A DNA stretch of 7,678 nt from JBAYZQ01 sp041672385 (lineage in GTDB: Bacteria > Spirochaetota > Spirochaetia > Sphaerochaetales > Sphaerochaetaceae): assembly GCA_041672385.1 (NCBI GenBank), contig JBAYZQ010000114.1, positions 1 through 7,678 of the forward strand, read 5' to 3'. The notes below the pieces were generated by a model that was not told where the DNA came from, did not search any database, and saw only the letters and a program-made list of their open reading frames with translations. Shown here piece after piece: positions 5,474 to 7,678 of the stretch (within the stretch, counting starts at the first letter, position 1; every line of letters begins with the position of its first letter). Made by a program: the position numbers and the translations under genes.

Positions 5474-6763
5474 CTATTTAAAAAACCTATCTGCAGCTTC
5501 AAAGATAAGAGAAAAAAGACTTTGAAGATTTTCTTTGTCTATGGAACAATAAGCAATTCTAAGATAAGAATTTCCTTTTTCATAAAAGCTAATAGTACCA
5601 ATTTGATATTCTTTCAACAAAAACTCCCTAAAAATTTCTCCATCTCTAACAACTTTAAAACACATAAAATAACCAGAATTAAACTCTAAAGGTTTGAGGA
5701 AAGTATTTGTGTTATTTAAGAGGAAGTTTTTTATTATATTATAACGAGTTCTCATCTCTTCAAGAACCCAGTCTTTTGCAACTTGAAGACCTGTCTCGTC
5801 AGATAAAGCATCAATTAGTAAGGACTGACTTACCTTAGAAGAACTAGAGACTGAGCTTCTAATACAGCTTGCTGTCTTTTCTTTCATTACTTGTTCAATG
5901 ATAGAATTAAAGTTCTTGCTTGCATAAGTAATAAAGCCAATTCTAAGCCCCCAAGATAAATTTTCTTTTGTAGCTCCATCAATTTTGATAGCCAGAAGGT
6001 TTTCATCTAGATTACAAAGTAAAGCAAATAAAGATTGAGAGAAACAATTTTCATCATAAAATAGTCCAAAATAAGCATCATCACATAAAACTAAAACTTT
6101 TTGTCCAGTTTCAGCTCTTTTTTTTAAAATCATTGCAATCCTTTTCATTTGAGCTTCGCTAGGAGTAAATCCAGTAGGATTATTTGGAAAATTAAAAAGA
6201 ATCTTAATAAACTTAGTTTTTCCATAAGTCCTATCAATAGTTTTTTCAAAATCTTCATCAATATTCAATATATCAAAAGTAGCAATTTTGGCTTTAAGAT
6301 TTTCCTTTATTAAAAGATCGTAGTTGTCCCAGTAGGGACCTCCAATTAATACCGTATCATCACTACCAATAAAAAGTCTTGTACAAATGCTAAGAGCATG
6401 CGTTAAACCAGAAGTCACAATAGGAAGTGAAAATTCCTGAGTTTCAAGTAAAGGATTTTTCTTTATAAGATCCTTTTTCCAAAGTTTTCTTAATTTCATT
6501 TCTCCTGTGCAAGGTGCATAACAAACAACTTGATTTTCTTCAAACCTAGTAAAGTTTGAAAGGAGTCTTTTTTGATAAAAAGGTTTCCCATTAATTCTTG
6601 AAAGACCTACAGTCGCATTGTATTTTCCACTTTTTTCTTTTGCTTCTTCCGCTTGCCATACAATTCCTTTAGGAAAATATACACTTTTCCCATATTCAGA
6701 CATTCCTTGATAAAAAATAGTCTTTTCTATTTCCTTATTTAATTGATTAGCTTCTTTATTCAT
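5474..6763 (-). CDS. class I/II PLP-dependent aminotransferase, substrate unknown
   Basis: 429-residue cytosolic fold-type-I PLP enzyme; transfers an amino group between an amino acid and a 2-oxoacid. Seen: SGLTHALS 118-125 (cofactor phosphate region); PYWDNY 143-148 (ring-stacking aromatic); NFPNNPTGF 191-199 with the N195-P-T-G motif; CDDAYFG with D228 (pyridine nitrogen) and Y231; KIDGATKENLSWGLRIGF, where K266 is the Schiff-base lysine and R274 the phosphate arginine; NSGYFM 362-367; YLRIAY with R402, the likely substrate carboxylate arginine. All key residues are present, so it should be active. The N-terminal 60 residues are longer than in aspartate aminotransferase. The ATG overlaps the ligA stop by one base (TAATG), with GGAG eight bases upstream inside ligA, so the two are translationally coupled. 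Aspartate, aromatic or branched-chain substrates are all possible; context with ligA gives no clue. Confidence 0.93.
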   Translation of the reverse strand: MNKEANQLNKEIEKTIFYQGMSEYGKSVYFPKGIVWQAEEAKEKSGKYNATVGLSRINGKPFYQKRLLSNFTRFEENQVVCYAPCTGEMKLRKLWKKDLIKKNPLLETQEFSLPIVTSGLTHALSICTRLFIGSDDTVLIGGPYWDNYDLLIKENLKAKIATFDILNIDEDFEKTIDRTYGKTKFIKILFNFPNNPTGFTPSEAQMKRIAMILKKRAETGQKVLVLCDDAYFGLFYDENCFSQSLFALLCNLDENLLAIKIDGATKENLSWGLRIGFITYASKNFNSIIEQVMKEKTASCIRSSVSSSSKVSQSLLIDALSDETGLQVAKDWVLEEMRTRYNIIKNFLLNNTNTFLKPLEFNSGYFMCFKVVRDGEIFREFLLKEYQIGTISFYEKGNSYLRIAYCSIDKENLQSLFSLIFEAADRFFK

Positions 6764-7678
6764 TAAAATAACTCCGGTTGTAATTTGTCTTCTATTTTCT
6801 CTTGTTTGGCTTCTTCATCAATCATAACCAAAAATTCTTTTTCATTAATTACTTTAGTTCCCAGTTTCTCCGCCTTTTCAAGTTTGCTTCCAGCATTCTT
6901 TCCTGCAAGTAAATAAGTTGTTTTTGAAGTAACCGAAGTAGTAGTTTTACCACCTCTCTTTTCTATAAGATCAAAAATTACCTCTCTTGAAGAAAAGGTA
7001 TCAAAACTTCCTGTTACACACCAAATCTGCGAGTCAAAAATTTGTTCTGTTAAAGGTTCATCGTTTTCAACAATCTGGAATTGAAGCCCTATTTCTTTAA
7101 GTTTTTTTATTAAAGTTTGCATTCTTGGATCTTTTAGGCTATCGAAAAGCAACTCAACAGTTTTTTCCCCAATTTGTTTTATTTTTAAAAGCTTTTCATA
7201 ATCACCACTTTTTGCCAATTCTAGAAGCTTATCTATATCACTATAACCTTCCTTTATGAGAAGGTCGACCGCCTTTTTGCCAATTTCTGAAATGCCCAAA
7301 GACACAAGTACTTTATTAAAAGGAGTCTTCTTGCTTTCTTGTATTCCTTTAATTAAGCTATCAACTTTTTTTCTCCCAAAACCCTTTGTTCCCAAGAGTT
7401 TATTATAATCAAAAAGATAGAGATCTTCGATATTTTTAACCACCCCCATTTCATAAAGTTGCTCAACAGTCCCCGGTCCAAAACCTTCAATATTCATTTG
7501 AGATTTTCCAACAAAGAAAGCTAACCGGCCTTTGGCTTGACTTGGGCAATCAAAGTTTGGACAAAAATTATGAGCACCTTTTTTTATCAAGGGGGTATTA
7601 CAAACCGGACAATTTTCGGGAATCTTCCAAGTAGTATTTCCCTGTTCATTTTTTTCAGTTACAACTTCCACAGCGGGA
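6763..7678 (-). CDS. ligA: NAD+-dependent DNA ligase LigA, C-terminal part (5' end beyond window)
   Basis: Seals nicks in replication and repair using NAD+. Only the last 304 codons are visible. The GTG at 7671 is not a start: the frame continues upstream as PAVEVV, matching the end of the OB fold where LigA proteins read 'DVIPxVV', so the adenylation domain lies outside the window. Numbering from the first full codon (7677): Cys4 zinc finger C23, C26, C39, C44; helix-hairpin-helix elements near IEGFGPGTVEQL (63-74), GTKGFGRKKV (96-105), LGISEIGKKAV (127-137) and IKQIGEKTV (166-174); BRCT domain about 216-285 with WCVTGSF and EKRGGK; then an approximately 20-residue charged tail ending in QPELF. 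The tail end matches the QxxLF clamp-binding consensus. It is first in the visible operon and overlaps the aminotransferase start. Confidence 0.96.
   Translation of the reverse strand, partial: PAVEVVTEKNEQGNTTWKIPENCPVCNTPLIKKGAHNFCPNFDCPSQAKGRLAFFVGKSQMNIEGFGPGTVEQLYEMGVVKNIEDLYLFDYNKLLGTKGFGRKKVDSLIKGIQESKKTPFNKVLVSLGISEIGKKAVDLLIKEGYSDIDKLLELAKSGDYEKLLKIKQIGEKTVELLFDSLKDPRMQTLIKKLKEIGLQFQIVENDEPLTEQIFDSQIWCVTGSFDTFSSREVIFDLIEKRGGKTTTSVTSKTTYLLAGKNAGSKLEKAEKLGTKVINEKEFLVMIDEEAKQEKIEDKLQPELF

Noticed and set aside
7669..7671. GTG as start codon of a short 302-residue ligase-like protein
   Set aside because: The frame stays open upstream (PAVEVV) in a way that matches the LigA OB fold, and the protein would begin in the middle of a domain; it is the tail of a full-length LigA cut by the window.
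1..7678. CRISPR arrays, insertion sequences, tRNA or rRNA genes, phage or toxin-antitoxin modules
   Set aside because: No spaced direct repeats, transposase motifs, terminal inverted repeats or cloverleaf sequences were found by reading; all long stretches are accounted for by housekeeping genes.

Overview
The window is an AT-rich bacterial segment with compact, intron-free genes and clear purine-rich Shine-Dalgarno (SD) sites. Every gene I can support is on the minus strand, so the reading order runs from high to low coordinates: ligA (5' end off the window) -> class I/II aminotransferase -> 6-phosphofructokinase -> 328-nt intergenic region -> GNAT acetyltransferase -> dnaE (3' end off the window). 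The phosphofructokinase belongs to the Borrelia/plant/trypanosome-like long group. Together with the base composition this makes an anaerobic, fermentative, spirochaete-like bacterium my best guess, but no rRNA or other firm taxonomic marker is present.

Region by region. 7678-6763: C-terminal part of NAD+-dependent DNA ligase (end of OB fold, Cys4 zinc finger, helix-hairpin-helix repeats, BRCT), with a tail ending in QPELF, which looks like a sliding-clamp-binding peptide. 6763-5474: a PLP-dependent fold-type-I aminotransferase whose start codon overlaps the ligA stop by one base. 5465-5437: a near-consensus sigma70-type promoter. 5405-4077: phosphofructokinase; SD and promoter placement point to an ATG seven codons inside the longest ORF. 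4076-3749: intergenic region, see below. 3748-3245: GNAT-family N-acetyltransferase. 3174-1: replicative DNA polymerase III alpha subunit with intact polymerase aspartates, a complete set of PHP metal-ligand residues and an internal clamp-binding motif QGSLF.

The most interesting part is the intergenic region. It contains what looks like a free-standing small RNA gene on the minus strand. An AT-rich UP-like element and a TTGATT-16-TATAAT promoter would start a transcript near 3973. A strong intrinsic terminator (8-bp GC-rich stem plus eight U) would end it near 3843, giving about 131 nt. The RNA carries two copies of the anti-SD sequence ACCUCCUUUU, which matches the conserved 3' tail of 16S rRNA. 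One copy lies between two hairpins and the other fills the terminator loop, so both are predicted single-stranded. This architecture suggests an sRNA that pairs with mRNA ribosome-binding sites. I do not recognise it as a named family.

ligA and dnaE link the neighbourhood to DNA replication and repair; both products carry candidate clamp-binding peptides. The aminotransferase and phosphofructokinase are metabolic. A second promoter with two palindromes precedes the GNAT gene, and a weaker promoter can be proposed before dnaE.
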